Positions 38,319-48,024 of a DNA stretch of 53,628 bases are shown here, one piece after another. The stretch is from Methanobrevibacter curvatus (lineage in GTDB: Archaea > Methanobacteriota > Methanobacteria > Methanobacteriales > Methanobacteriaceae): the NCBI RefSeq assembly GCF_001639295.1, contig NZ_LWMV01000170.1:1-53628 (forward strand), read 5' to 3'. The stretch's first letter is position 1. The number at the start of each line of letters is the position of its first letter. Made by a program: the position numbers and the translations under genes. Under the pieces are notes generated by a model. The model did no database searches. It saw nothing but the letters and a program-made list of their open reading frames with translations, and was not told the origin of the DNA.

Positions 38319-39557
38319 TTAATTTAAAATATCTATAACTTCAATAAATTTTCCATAAGCAATAACCGATTCTAAAAGTTTAATTAAAATCTTTAAATTA
38401 TTTATAAATTCTTTCTCCCAATTGTCATTTTCATTTGATAAATTATCATAATAAACTAAATCCATTAAAAACATTAGTAATCTATAAAAATCATAAGGAA
38501 TTAGCCCTCTTCCAAAAGAATAAGAAATTTGTGGTTTTAATCTATAAAAATCTGTGAGTTTATTATTTGAGTACAGTTCAATATTTTTTAAAGCATTAAA
38601 AATCTTGCGTAACTGATTAATGTTCAAATTATTTTTAGGATTTTTAGATTTTAAAAATCTTCTAGCTATTGAATTAGCATATTCAAGTTCACCACATTCT
38701 TCATCATCTATCAAATCATTTAGCTCATAAATTGTAACTAATGGATGGATTTCAAACGATTCTTCATCAAAAATATCTTCAGAGTAGGATTTATTTTCAC
38801 TTAAAAAAGTATGAAATTTATGATAAGCAACAATTGATTCAACAAATCTGACAAAAATCTTAAAATTCTCTTCTTTCTCCTTAGATGTTTCTATTTGACT
38901 TAAACATTTAATCATTAAATTATAAAACAATTGAGGAATAGAGTTTCTGTTTAAAGATATTTCCAATTGAACTTTAAATAAGTGAAATTTAGGTTTTATT
39001 AATTCCCAATTATCTTTAGTTTCAATCAACCTCAAATCATCAAAGAATCTTCTTAGTTGAGTAACTTTCAAATCATTCTCGGATTTAACAAAAGATTTTC
39101 CTAATTCATAAGAAAAACCACAAATATCATACATATCAATGTTATCAAAATTGTAGAATTTATTTTCATCTAAATATTGAATATTATATTTTATTTTGAA
39201 TTTATGTCGTAAGCTATCATTTTTACATGATAAAAATGTCTTTTTTTTATCTTCTTCATTAACCTGTTTTAAAGAAGCTTGGTGCTGAATTATTGGTTTT
39301 TTACCTTTTTTTTCAATTTTTCTGATTCCAGTATATTTAACTACTACAACGTCATCTTTTGAAACATAGTTATTGATGTTTTCAACATGCTCATTGGCAA
39401 TCTCGGAAATATGTATAAATACCCTATTATATGAATAGTCAACTAAGACAGCCTTTGCATCATATTTTTCCACTTTTTTTATTTTTGCCACAGCTAAAGC
39501 ATTTTTTTCGGGCCAATCATCTTTTTTATCATTGGCTGAAGAATTAATCCTTGCCAT
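38319..39557 (-). CDS. csm2: Csm2 fusion: N-terminal S1/OB domain plus two tandem Csm2 domains
   Basis: Csm2 is the small helical subunit (usually 120-160 aa) that forms the inner filament of the Csm complex; here it is 412 aa. Residues about 20-100 read as an S1 RNA-binding domain like archaeal IF2-alpha (AVAKIKKVEKYDAKAVL, VFIHISEIANEHV, ASLKQVNEEDKKK). Residues about 150-250 are one Csm2 domain (VTQLRRFFDDLR, IKPKFHLFKVQLE, FVESIVAYHKF). Residues about 290-408 are a second (INQLRKIFNALKN, LKPQISYSFGRG, LLESVIAYGKF). Each repeat keeps the Q-L-R start and E-S-x-x-A-Y end. The position between cas10 and csm3 confirms identity. The stop of cas10 overlaps this start by 14 bases. I know of no described protein with this architecture. 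Confidence 0.88.
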   Translation of the reverse strand: MARINSSANDKKDDWPEKNALAVAKIKKVEKYDAKAVLVDYSYNRVFIHISEIANEHVENINNYVSKDDVVVVKYTGIRKIEKKGKKPIIQHQASLKQVNEEDKKKTFLSCKNDSLRHKFKIKYNIQYLDENKFYNFDNIDMYDICGFSYELGKSFVKSENDLKVTQLRRFFDDLRLIETKDNWELIKPKFHLFKVQLEISLNRNSIPQLFYNLMIKCLSQIETSKEKEENFKIFVRFVESIVAYHKFHTFLSENKSYSEDIFDEESFEIHPLVTIYELNDLIDDEECGELEYANSIARRFLKSKNPKNNLNINQLRKIFNALKNIELYSNNKLTDFYRLKPQISYSFGRGLIPYDFYRLLMFLMDLVYYDNLSNENDNWEKEFINNLKILIKLLESVIAYGKFIEVIDILN

Positions 39558-42312
39558 TTAAATCCCTCGATTTTAAACTTGCCAATGAAACTGGAATTTT
39601 AATCCATGGCATGAATTTTCTTCCTTCTTTATCGAATTTTGTAAGGAATTCTTTCTCTTCTTTTGACAAATTTTTACCTTTCATTAGTATTAATTTATAT
39701 TTAAACATTGGTGTAAACTTTTTATTTCGACAGCGATTGTTATAATCATAGTTCCAATCATTTTCATTATAAATTAACTCTGAAAAATGTTTGTTTTCAT
39801 CAATAAATGTTTTTTTCCATAAATTAAGCATAGTATATAAAAAACTTCTACTGATTTTCCCAGGAACATATGATTCTAGTTTTTTTCCAAATTCTAACAA
39901 TCCACTTTCACCATTAAATCCAGAAAATGCAGAATAAACATTGTTGCTTTCCCATTTAACCACTTCATTAAAAACTGTAATTTTATCTTTACCACAATTT
40001 TTAGAAGCTTCAAGAAACTCATCTGCTTGAATAATCGCTTTACCAATAGGAAACTTAGCATCCACAATGTTAATTCCTGCAGATAAAGTTATTGATGGAT
40101 TTTCACATGTCCATTTTCTAAATTTATCTCTAAATTCTTTTGAAAATTCCATAATGTCATCATAAGGACCTAAAACAAGTAAATCATCTCCACCAGAGTA
40201 GTTAATGTGTATTGTAGGAATTGATTTCTTTTCACACTCTGAACAGACTTTAGCTTCTTTGTTGTTTTTATCTAATTCTTTATAGACATAAAAGTTATCT
40301 TCATCACCTATAGAATGCTTAAACAAACTGTAAGAATCATCGTCTTTCTGAAGATTAAGTTTAATTTTTTTAATTTGTCCATTTTTAATTTTTTCTTCAC
40401 AATCTGAACAAAGCTTAGGAAACACTCTGTAATTTTCAGCTATTTTATTTATAAAACCTGAAAAAAGCATGTCCAATTGAGTTGATAGTGTAGATATTCT
40501 TGATATGGTTGCACCTTTAACTCTAATTGGATTTCCATTATCATCATAGATTAAATTTCCATCCTTATCTTTTTTATCTTCTTCAAGAAATTTAAAACCA
40601 CTTGTAAATATTTTTCCTAAGTTATCTACATCCATTTTAACTATGCCTAACTTATTTGCACCTGTACTGATTTGAGCAAGGTGTTCAAAGTATAATGGAT
40701 ATTCGCTATGTCTTGGAACAGTGTTACCTAAGAAATTAAATCCTAAAGATATTTTATTTGAATCTCCAATTGATTGAGATTCTTTTACCTCACCAATAGC
40801 TTGAAGAATATCTTTATCTAAAAATTCTGTATCATTTAATTTAATAAGTTCTAATTTTTCAAATGGAAAATCATTTTTAAGGTTTTCTACAAATTCTAAT
40901 GTTGCAGTATATCCTAAAAACTTATAACCTATGCCTAAATCTTTTTCATAGAAATTAAAGTTAGTTTTATTCTTAGAATAAGCTTTTATCATGAATTTAG
41001 CATTGGTAACTGCTTGACCTAACCTTTCATGATCCTTACAAAAACCACAAATACCTTTTTCAGACTTCGTTGGTTTTCCACATACAGAGCATGTTTTATC
41101 ATAGTTTACAGATTCTTCTAATTTAAATACTTCATCTAACTGATTTATAAATTTCTGTTTTTTATCTAATGTAAGTTTAGCATTTAAATTTGAAGTTATA
41201 TCCCCAAATCTTTCTAAATCATTACCACTGGATTCTTCATAGGCTACAGCCAAATATAACTCTGCATTAAACTTTTCAATAAACATTTTATTTATTTTCT
41301 GCCTTAATTCATTGAGTTTTTCAATTGTATTTTTTGTATTTGCTGCAACAATGACAAACCTTCCTCCACCACAGAAAAGAATGCTAGATTGGTTTAAACC
41401 TAAATCATCTGTAATTCTTGAAGCGATTGAATCATTAAGGAGGTTTATATATAATGATCGACCCCTTAATCTTTTACTCATTCCTGCTTGAGCATCTTGT
41501 GGAGATGAAACTCGGTAAATGAACTTTTGAATCCCTGAAATATCTCCAGTGATAACCAAATAAACTTTTTGGCCATCCACTGTCTTTTTTAATTTTTCAT
41601 GTCCATCTTTTGAAAATATATAGCGAGATGTTGCCAAAGCAGCTGTTGTTTTTAAATGATCAAATAAAGAAATATCAGCAACAGAACGGTAAGCTGCAGA
41701 ATGCATTGTTGATGTGTATTTTTTTAGAAGTGATAAAGTAGTATTAAAATCACTATCGAAGCCTATAGTATTTAACTTCTTAAATTCTCCTTCAAATTTA
41801 TTCCATAAAGCAAGATAGTCTAAATTGACATTTTTACCTTTTTTAGGAGTTATTTTATCGTAGTAATCATTAAAGTTTTCACCATATTTTTCTAAAGATA
41901 ATTGTTCTAAAGGAAGAAATGACTCATTATCAAGCTTATTTCTACCATCTAAGTTAACTCTAGAAAAAATAGATATTAGTGGCTCTTTCTTAACACCATC
42001 ATTTTTTTCTGATTTAATTCTTTCACTTGAAGCATGATGATCTGCTTTTTGAACAATATAGGTTAATTCAGGATTAATTGATTGCTTTGGTAAATGATGA
42101 TACAATGCTATTTCTTTAACCTCTTCTCCTAAATTATATTTATCAATAAAAGTAGCAGACCACTTTCCATGAGCTCCATTATACCCATAATCATCTTTAG
42201 TAAGTTTTGAAAATTCCTCACTATGTGGTTTATCTGTTCTCTGATAAAACTTACCAATATCATGTAACAATGCAGCCATTTTTATGTTTTCTAATTCCAT
42301 ATCTAATTCCAT
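39544..42312 (-). CDS. cas10: Type III-A signature protein Cas10 (Csm1)
   Basis: Cas10 is the large subunit: HD-type ssDNase and cyclic oligoadenylate synthase. The HD motif is at residues 17-18 (MAALLHDIGKFYQR). Two or more zinc sites occur: CSVCGKPTKSEKGICGFC at about 400, and CSDCEEK with CSECEKK flanking an insertion at about 640-690. The Palm active site is GGDD at about 706-709 (INYSGGDDLLVLGPYDD), intact. The length of 922 aa is above the usual 750-850, the excess being the insertion. AGGTGA upstream fixes ATG 42312. It heads the minus-strand operon. Confidence 0.97.
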   Translation of the reverse strand: MELDMELENIKMAALLHDIGKFYQRTDKPHSEEFSKLTKDDYGYNGAHGKWSATFIDKYNLGEEVKEIALYHHLPKQSINPELTYIVQKADHHASSERIKSEKNDGVKKEPLISIFSRVNLDGRNKLDNESFLPLEQLSLEKYGENFNDYYDKITPKKGKNVNLDYLALWNKFEGEFKKLNTIGFDSDFNTTLSLLKKYTSTMHSAAYRSVADISLFDHLKTTAALATSRYIFSKDGHEKLKKTVDGQKVYLVITGDISGIQKFIYRVSSPQDAQAGMSKRLRGRSLYINLLNDSIASRITDDLGLNQSSILFCGGGRFVIVAANTKNTIEKLNELRQKINKMFIEKFNAELYLAVAYEESSGNDLERFGDITSNLNAKLTLDKKQKFINQLDEVFKLEESVNYDKTCSVCGKPTKSEKGICGFCKDHERLGQAVTNAKFMIKAYSKNKTNFNFYEKDLGIGYKFLGYTATLEFVENLKNDFPFEKLELIKLNDTEFLDKDILQAIGEVKESQSIGDSNKISLGFNFLGNTVPRHSEYPLYFEHLAQISTGANKLGIVKMDVDNLGKIFTSGFKFLEEDKKDKDGNLIYDDNGNPIRVKGATISRISTLSTQLDMLFSGFINKIAENYRVFPKLCSDCEEKIKNGQIKKIKLNLQKDDDSYSLFKHSIGDEDNFYVYKELDKNNKEAKVCSECEKKSIPTIHINYSGGDDLLVLGPYDDIMEFSKEFRDKFRKWTCENPSITLSAGINIVDAKFPIGKAIIQADEFLEASKNCGKDKITVFNEVVKWESNNVYSAFSGFNGESGLLEFGKKLESYVPGKISRSFLYTMLNLWKKTFIDENKHFSELIYNENDWNYDYNNRCRNKKFTPMFKYKLILMKGKNLSKEEKEFLTKFDKEGRKFMPWIKIPVSLASLKSRDLNGKD

Positions 42313-43172
42313 ATATTCACCTAATTTTATTAATATTTACATTAATATTCATTTTTTACAGCTTAATATTTTAATACAAGTTTTAAATTCCCTTTAAAAT
42401 TTTAAAACCACTCATAAAAAACCGTTTTTTTTTTTTTGCTTATATTAAATAAAGTAAAATTCTATTTATAATCTATTATGCTCCTTTTTATATTTAAACT
42501 TTACTAAATGATTTTTATTAGCCATTTAAAACTTTGTTTAAAAAAAATATAGTATTTTATGAAAAATTTAAAAATTTAAAAAATTTAAAAAAAAAGAATA
42601 AAAAAATAAAAAAAAGATTAAATATTGTTAATTATCAAAATAAAAAAAATAAGGTTTTAAATTTGAAAATAAATCTTTTTATAACTTTTTAAATCAAAAA
42701 ATAGAGAGTGTAAAAAGTGTGGGGTTTTTTGGAAAAAACACATTTAATTTTATAATGTATTATAATAAAATTAAGAAATATTTGTTATTATATTACTTTT
42801 AAGTTTTTTGCAATATTCTCGTTTTCTTTCTTAATTTTAGAAATAATAATAAAAACAAGCTTTCAGTTTATGATAAGTTAATTGTATTTTCAATTATTTC
42901 CATTGGTACAAAGTTTTGACACTAGAATTTCTATTGTATAAAATCTTAAATTTATTAACTTAGTTTAAACCGTGATAAATATTAGGAATAAATAATGATA
43001 ATTTTTATTACTGATTTTTAGGAAATATTAGTGGAAAATTCTTCTTTAAATAACTTTGATATAAAAATTCATAGATTTGTCACATAACCAAACTCTCTAA
43101 AAAATTAGGAAAATTTATTAATTATAAAAATAATATAACAAATTACGGTTTAAACTTTAAAGGAGAAATATA
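42313..43172. other. Long divergent spacer upstream of cas10
   Basis: This 860-base spacer separates cas10 and the ATPase-like gene at 43173. It is almost all A/T, with a T14-type run near 42426-42440 and a palindrome GTTTTTTGGAAAAAAC at about 42725-42740. The csm operon promoter must be near 42330-42400. I see no gene, tRNA or CRISPR repeat. Confidence 0.45.
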
Positions 43173-44786
43173 ATGAAAAAATTACCTATTGGTGTTGCAA
43201 CATTTTCTAAATTAATAGAAGATAACTATACCTATATTGACAAAACAGAATACATTTATAAAATGCTTAATCAAGGTGAAATATACTTTTTATCAAGACC
43301 CAGAAGATTTGGTAAATCTTTACTCGTTAGCACTTTAGAAAACTTGTTCAAAGGTAATAAAGAATTGTTTAAAGGTCTCTATATTTATGATAAGTATGAT
43401 TGGACTCAAACTTATCCTGTGATTTATTTAGATTTTGCAACTATAGGTCATAAAAATCCTGAAACATTGGAGAGGTCTTTAAATGATTTCATTAACATGA
43501 CTAAAATGAAGCACTCTATAGAACTTGTAAGTGAAGATTTAACAAGTAAATTTAGCGAATTAATCATGAGAATATATGAAAAACATGATAAAAAAGTTGT
43601 TATTTTAATTGATGAATATGATAAGGCTATCAGTAGCCACTTAGATAATATTGAAATAGCTAAAGACAATCGTGATATTTTAAGAAGCTTTTATCAAGTT
43701 TTAAAGCCGAATGATAAATATATTCATTTTATTTTTGTAACAGGTATTAGTAAGTTCAGTAAAACTTCAATATTTTCAGATTTTAACAATTTAGATGATA
43801 TTACAATTAATCCACAGTATGCTAATATCTGTGGTTACACCCAAAAAGATCTTGAGGAAAACTTCAAAGAATATACTGATAAAATCAGCAAAAACAATAA
43901 TGTTACTCCAAAACTCACCTTGGATTTAATTAAAAAATGGTATGATGGTTATTCATGGAATGGTGAAAACTTTTTATATAATCCTTTTTCAATTCTTGAA
44001 TTTTTTAACAATGGTAAATTCAATAACTATTGGTTTGATACAGGAACACCAAAACTACTTGTAGATCTTATTGATAAAAAAGGAGTGGACACTGAAGTCT
44101 TACTAAATAAAAACACAAGATTTTCAGGAACATTCCCCAGTTTTAAACTTGAAAATTTAGACTTTGCAACAGCACTCCTGCAAACAGGTTATTTAACAAT
44201 AAAAGAAGAAAAAAAGAGGATTTTTGGCGAATCATCAGAATATAAACTAGCTATTCCTAATAAAGAAGTTCATGATTCATTGTTTAGCTACATCTTAGGA
44301 ACTTACACTAACTATGACGAGAGCCAAGTGCAACCAATGACAGATAATATGATTAAATACATATTAAATTTAGATGAAAAAAATTTACAAACATCTTTTG
44401 AGGTTCTACTCCATAAAATCCCAAACCTACTATATGGTAAACTTAAAAAAGAATTTGAAGCACATTATCAAATTTTAGCTATTTCTTGGTTGCAACTATT
44501 AGGTTTTGATGTCGAAGGAGAAGTCATGAGCATTAAAGGAAGAATGGATGCTGTACTTAAGCAAAAAGACAATATTATACTTATAGAATTTAAATTTAGC
44601 AAAACAGAAAACATGGATACTATGCTAGATGATGGATTAAATCAAATTATAAAAAATGAGTATTACAAACCATACCAAAACAAGAATATTATTTTACTAT
44701 CCATAGCTTTCCAACCAAGAAATGTTAAATGTAAGCTATTAGACCTTGAAAAAGCTTTAAATACATATAAAAATGAAAACACTTAA
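43173..44786 (+). CDS. AAA-ATPase-like / PD-(D/E)XK protein, intact copy
   Basis: This is the intact member of the three paralogs (others at 15072 and 28788), 537 aa. The N-terminus has KKLPIGVATFSKLIEDNYTYIDKT and the P-loop RPRRFGKSLLVST. The rest of the ATPase domain includes VVILIDEYDKAI, FVTGISKFSKTSIFSD, NICGYTQKDLEENF and WYDGYSWNGENF. The C-terminal nuclease domain has GRMDAVLKQKDNIILIEFKFSKTE (D-x-n-E-x-K). An AAAGGAGA site precedes ATG 43173. The family is AAA-ATPase_like plus PDDEXK_9; the role is unknown. It flanks the CRISPR island on the far side from the frameshifted copies. Confidence 0.88.
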   Translation: MKKLPIGVATFSKLIEDNYTYIDKTEYIYKMLNQGEIYFLSRPRRFGKSLLVSTLENLFKGNKELFKGLYIYDKYDWTQTYPVIYLDFATIGHKNPETLERSLNDFINMTKMKHSIELVSEDLTSKFSELIMRIYEKHDKKVVILIDEYDKAISSHLDNIEIAKDNRDILRSFYQVLKPNDKYIHFIFVTGISKFSKTSIFSDFNNLDDITINPQYANICGYTQKDLEENFKEYTDKISKNNNVTPKLTLDLIKKWYDGYSWNGENFLYNPFSILEFFNNGKFNNYWFDTGTPKLLVDLIDKKGVDTEVLLNKNTRFSGTFPSFKLENLDFATALLQTGYLTIKEEKKRIFGESSEYKLAIPNKEVHDSLFSYILGTYTNYDESQVQPMTDNMIKYILNLDEKNLQTSFEVLLHKIPNLLYGKLKKEFEAHYQILAISWLQLLGFDVEGEVMSIKGRMDAVLKQKDNIILIEFKFSKTENMDTMLDDGLNQIIKNEYYKPYQNKNIILLSIAFQPRNVKCKLLDLEKALNTYKNENT

Positions 44787-45493
44787 AACATTGACTATTA
44801 ATATAAACTAGAATATATTAATAATAATTTTTTTAATAGCCTGAATAAATATGATTTATATTCCAAAATTTTATAAATATATTAAAAAAGGAAAAAACAA
44901 GAAGATTATCACTAAAGAAAAGTAAAAAAAAAACTTAAAAAAAAAGAGAAAAAATATAAAAATAATGACAAGTAAATAGCAACATATGGTAGAAAATGTT
45001 TTGATTTAAAATTTAGGTTGTAATTATATAGGATTTTTGTAATTATGTTTAATTTAATTGATTAAATCATTAAAAATTACTATTTACTTGTAAAATTATT
45101 TTTAAAGCTCTAATAAAATATATTGGTGATTATATTTTTTAGAGGATATGTATAATATTTCATATCAATTATTATTTAAGACTTAATCATATATAAATGT
45201 TTTTATAAAAAAATGAAATAAACTTAGGCTTTGATAGTTTTAGAAGATTTTTTCATTTATTTAAAGTCATTTTTTAAATTATATTATTCATTATGTTTCA
45301 TCACTTTCATTAAAAAGAGAAATATTAAATTTTAGAAATATTTTTCTTATTTATTTTTGTAAATAAGAACTTATAAAAACTTGTTTATTTTTGTAAATAA
45401 AAGAGTATAAAAGTTAATAAAAATTTATAAAAGTTTATAAAATGTTTTAAAACTATTTATTTTTTTAAAATGTAAAATAAAATATTTATTCAA
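44787..45493. other. Spacer with small inverted and direct repeats
   Basis: About 700 bases without a gene. It contains the inverted-repeat element at 44968-45091 and, at 45347-45414, two 34-base direct copies built on TTATTTTTGTAAATAA. The remainder is A/T-rich. Confidence 0.5.
44968..45091. repeat. 124-bp element with perfect 12-bp inverted ends
   Basis: ACAAGTAAATAG at 44968-44979 and CTATTTACTTGT at 45080-45091 are perfect inverted copies. The match extends outward (AAAAATAAT) and inward (CAA/TTA) for about 25 bases with a few differences. The interior is A/T-rich without coding potential. It fits a MITE or a fold-back RNA element. Confidence 0.6.
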
Positions 45494-46375
45494 TTATAAA
45501 TCATCTAAAATATCTTTGTTTGCTCCAGCTATTGAGACAAGATATTCTCCTTCAACAATGTGAAGTTTTGAAGGAATAACAAGACAGTGGAGAGGTCCTC
45601 CAAAATCAAAATCAATTAAATCTTTAATTTTACCTGCTTTGATTAAAACATCAGGAGAACCTGCCCTTGCAATTCCTATAACTAAGGACTCTTCATTTAG
45701 AATGGCTTCATTGTTGTTTTTTGAATTAATTTGATTAGATTCATCTAAATCACTACTCAAACCATCATTCAAATCACTACTCAAATTTTTATTCAAATCA
45801 TTTTTTAAATCTTCATTGATTTTCATTAAATATTTTAAACCTTGATTAATAGTCATGTATCTATTTTTATGGGCTTGAATATCTAATAAAACAAGAGTAT
45901 GGGCATTATTTTTAAGATTAGATATAATATTTAAGTATGGAGACTTAGGGAAGAAATTTTCATCTGGAAAAGGAATGGTTGTAACTTTGCCAAATTTATA
46001 TGCTTGAAGCCCACTTAAACCAGGTGCAGCTGAAAGAATAGATGATCCATGAATTACTTCATAGTCAATTCCTTTGTTTTTTGCTTCAACTAAAAAATCT
46101 GTATGGGTGGTGGCTATTAATGGATCACCCCCCGTTATTAAAGCAACATTTAATTTATCTGCATCATTAAAAAATAAATTGTCTTCTTCAACTTCTTGCC
46201 TGTTTAAAATAATGATTTTTTTAGCTATTAACTCTTCAATAGCTTCAATGGATGAACCAAATAGCTTTGAAGTAAAAAATTCAGCATAGATTTTATCTGC
46301 TTTTTTTAAAGTATCCAACCCTTTAATTGAAATATCTTTAATATCAAATAATCCTAATCCAACAAAATAAAGCAT
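45494..46375 (-). CDS. dph5: Diphthine synthase Dph5
   Basis: This AdoMet-dependent methyltransferase makes diphthine on the EF-2 histidine in archaea. Family features are MLYFVGLGLFDIKDIS at the N-terminus, ALITGGDPLIATTHTDFL, VIHGSSILSAAPGLSGLQAYKFGKVTTIPFP, and the C-terminal GPLHCLVIPSKLHIVEGEYL. Residues about 187-227 are an inserted low-complexity stretch rich in Asn, Asp, Ser and Leu (LNKNLSSDLNDGLSSDL), absent from ordinary Dph5. The GAGGT site fits ATG 46375. Confidence 0.95.
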   Translation of the reverse strand: MLYFVGLGLFDIKDISIKGLDTLKKADKIYAEFFTSKLFGSSIEAIEELIAKKIIILNRQEVEEDNLFFNDADKLNVALITGGDPLIATTHTDFLVEAKNKGIDYEVIHGSSILSAAPGLSGLQAYKFGKVTTIPFPDENFFPKSPYLNIISNLKNNAHTLVLLDIQAHKNRYMTINQGLKYLMKINEDLKNDLNKNLSSDLNDGLSSDLDESNQINSKNNNEAILNEESLVIGIARAGSPDVLIKAGKIKDLIDFDFGGPLHCLVIPSKLHIVEGEYLVSIAGANKDILDDL

Positions 46376-46485
46376 TATTCTACCTCTAATTAATATAAAC
46401 CTGATAATTTAGATATATAAAAAAATAATTAATTAGCCTCTAATGACAGAAGAATATAAAAGCAATAATCAATAATAAAAAAATA

Positions 46486-47169
46486 TCAAAATATATAATC
46501 CTCAATACCAATAATCTTATATATTTTGGTATGATTGCAAATAATGACACTATTATCTAAAAATTTATTGTCGTCTGTGCAAAAATTTAATTTAGGTATT
46601 TTTTCTCCTAGCTCATGAGCATCCAAACAAATATTCATATCTCCACCAAGCTTTCTTAAATTATCTTTTCCATTCACAACATCCTTTAAATTGGATTCTA
46701 CAATAGGATATTCTAATATTCTTTCATAAGCATTACCTAAGTTTTTAAAAACTAAAGTATAATTTTTAATGCTTAATTTATTAAACTTTTTTTCATATTT
46801 CTTAATTGCAGATATTATTTCATTAGTTTTAAAATGATTGTTTTCAAATAAAAAAGAATCCCATATGCCACTAATTATCTTTGAACATTGATAATATCCA
46901 AAACCATCTATATTTAAATGTTTAGCAATTTTAATAAGCTCATTTTTTGTTAGTACTCTCTCATTTCTTATTTTAATTATTAGTTTAAAAATTAAATCTC
47001 CAAATTTATCTATTTTTCGATGATAAATTTTCTGAAACTCATATTCAACATTATTTGACCATAGTCTGTTAAAATTATGATTAAAAATATTTAATGCAAA
47101 AGCATGTTGAGGTTCTGCATTAAAACAGAAACCTATAACAATATTATTGTCTAAAAATATAGAATCCAT
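46486..47169 (-). CDS. PIN-like nuclease of a duplicated two-gene module (module A)
   Basis: A 227-aa protein that begins MDSIFLDNNIVIGFCFNAEP, with a PIN-type first Asp, and ends NICLDAHELGEKIPKLNFCTDDNKFLDNS, which has the later acidic ligands. The middle (residues 40-160) is a long helical insertion not found in compact VapC toxins. It starts 4 bases after the small helical gene upstream (GGAGATATGAATTAATG), so the two are co-translated. The paralogous protein at 48025 has the same length and the same plan. PIN assignment comes from motif pattern, and the family name is unknown to me. It could be the effector of a toxin-antitoxin or defence pair. Confidence 0.65.
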   Translation of the reverse strand: MDSIFLDNNIVIGFCFNAEPQHAFALNIFNHNFNRLWSNNVEYEFQKIYHRKIDKFGDLIFKLIIKIRNERVLTKNELIKIAKHLNIDGFGYYQCSKIISGIWDSFLFENNHFKTNEIISAIKKYEKKFNKLSIKNYTLVFKNLGNAYERILEYPIVESNLKDVVNGKDNLRKLGGDMNICLDAHELGEKIPKLNFCTDDNKFLDNSVIICNHTKIYKIIGIEDYIF

Positions 47170-47173
47170 TAAT

Positions 47174-47635
47174 TCATATCTCCTTTAAAGAATCATAAAT
47201 TCCAGATAATAACTTTTTATCCTCCTCTTCATCTGTATCTATTAATTCATAAAATTCACCTTCAAGAAGAGTAATTTCATGTTTAAATTTCATATCAGAA
47301 AAATCTTTATTTTTACCAAAATACTTTTGAATTAATAATAATATTTTTCCTATGATTTTAACTCCTTCATTTTTATTTTCCATTGTGAAAAAAATATTGA
47401 ATATGTTTTTTAACCTATAGAATAAATAAAAATTAGGGCTACTACTTTCATATAATTCGGAAAGAAAGGAATCTAGCAACAAATTAACTGTATCAAAGTC
47501 AACTGTAACTTCATTTGATTCTATATTATTTTGTATTTTTAATTTTTCACTAACTATTTTAATAAAATCTATAATTATATCCACAGGTTTTTTATATGCT
47601 TCCCTGCTTATGACTGTTTCTTGATTTATAATCAT
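47174..47635 (-). CDS. Small helical partner protein (module A)
   Basis: An all-helical protein of 153 aa, with no recognisable domain. ATG 47635 is chosen because GGAGG lies 7 bases upstream; the frame extends to 47650 only through a TTG that is part of that site. The N-terminus (INQETVISREAYKKPVDIIIDFI) resembles that of the 203-aa gene at 48690 (IHYTQETIQYDRRDYDNTINSILDLL), showing common descent. It is followed 4 bases later by a PIN-like gene. It may be the antitoxin or the sensor. Confidence 0.6.
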   Translation of the reverse strand: MIINQETVISREAYKKPVDIIIDFIKIVSEKLKIQNNIESNEVTVDFDTVNLLLDSFLSELYESSSPNFYLFYRLKNIFNIFFTMENKNEGVKIIGKILLLIQKYFGKNKDFSDMKFKHEITLLEGEFYELIDTDEEEDKKLLSGIYDSLKEI

Positions 47636-47784
47636 AAAATATTCCTCCAATAAAAAAAAGTAATAAAATGTTTAAAAAAAATAGCAGTATTCAACAGTAA
47701 TAATTACTTTTTTTCAATATATAAATATAATGTTTTTTAATATTATGTTATTTTAAAATTTTATATATTCTAATTATACTCTAA

Positions 47785-48010
47785 TTATACTCTTAATTTT
47801 TGATTTAATTCATCAATTGAATCAATGTTATGTTCATTTATTCTTTTTTTGGAGTCATTTAATATTTCATCAAACTTTTAAAATTAGAATACAATTTGTG
47901 GAGTTTTAATAAAGCTAAATTTTTGTTTAATAATTTTCTTTATTTTTGAGAAATCTTTTGGTCAAGGTTTTGTTGCCAAATACATGTCAGGGAACATTAT
48001 TTCCCATTTA
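47785..48010 (-). pseudogene. Remnant of a decayed gene between the two PIN modules
   Basis: Within the 389-base spacer (47636-48024), the minus strand reads in one frame EIMFPDMYLATKP, stop, PKDFSKIKKIIKQKFSFIKTPQIVF, two stops, then FDEILNDSKKRINEHNIDSI and DELNQKLRV before TAA at 47785. The protein-like composition across three stop codons suggests a dead coding fragment. I do not recognise it. The rest of the spacer is A/T-only. Confidence 0.35.
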
Positions 48011-48024
48011 AAAAAAAAGCTTTT

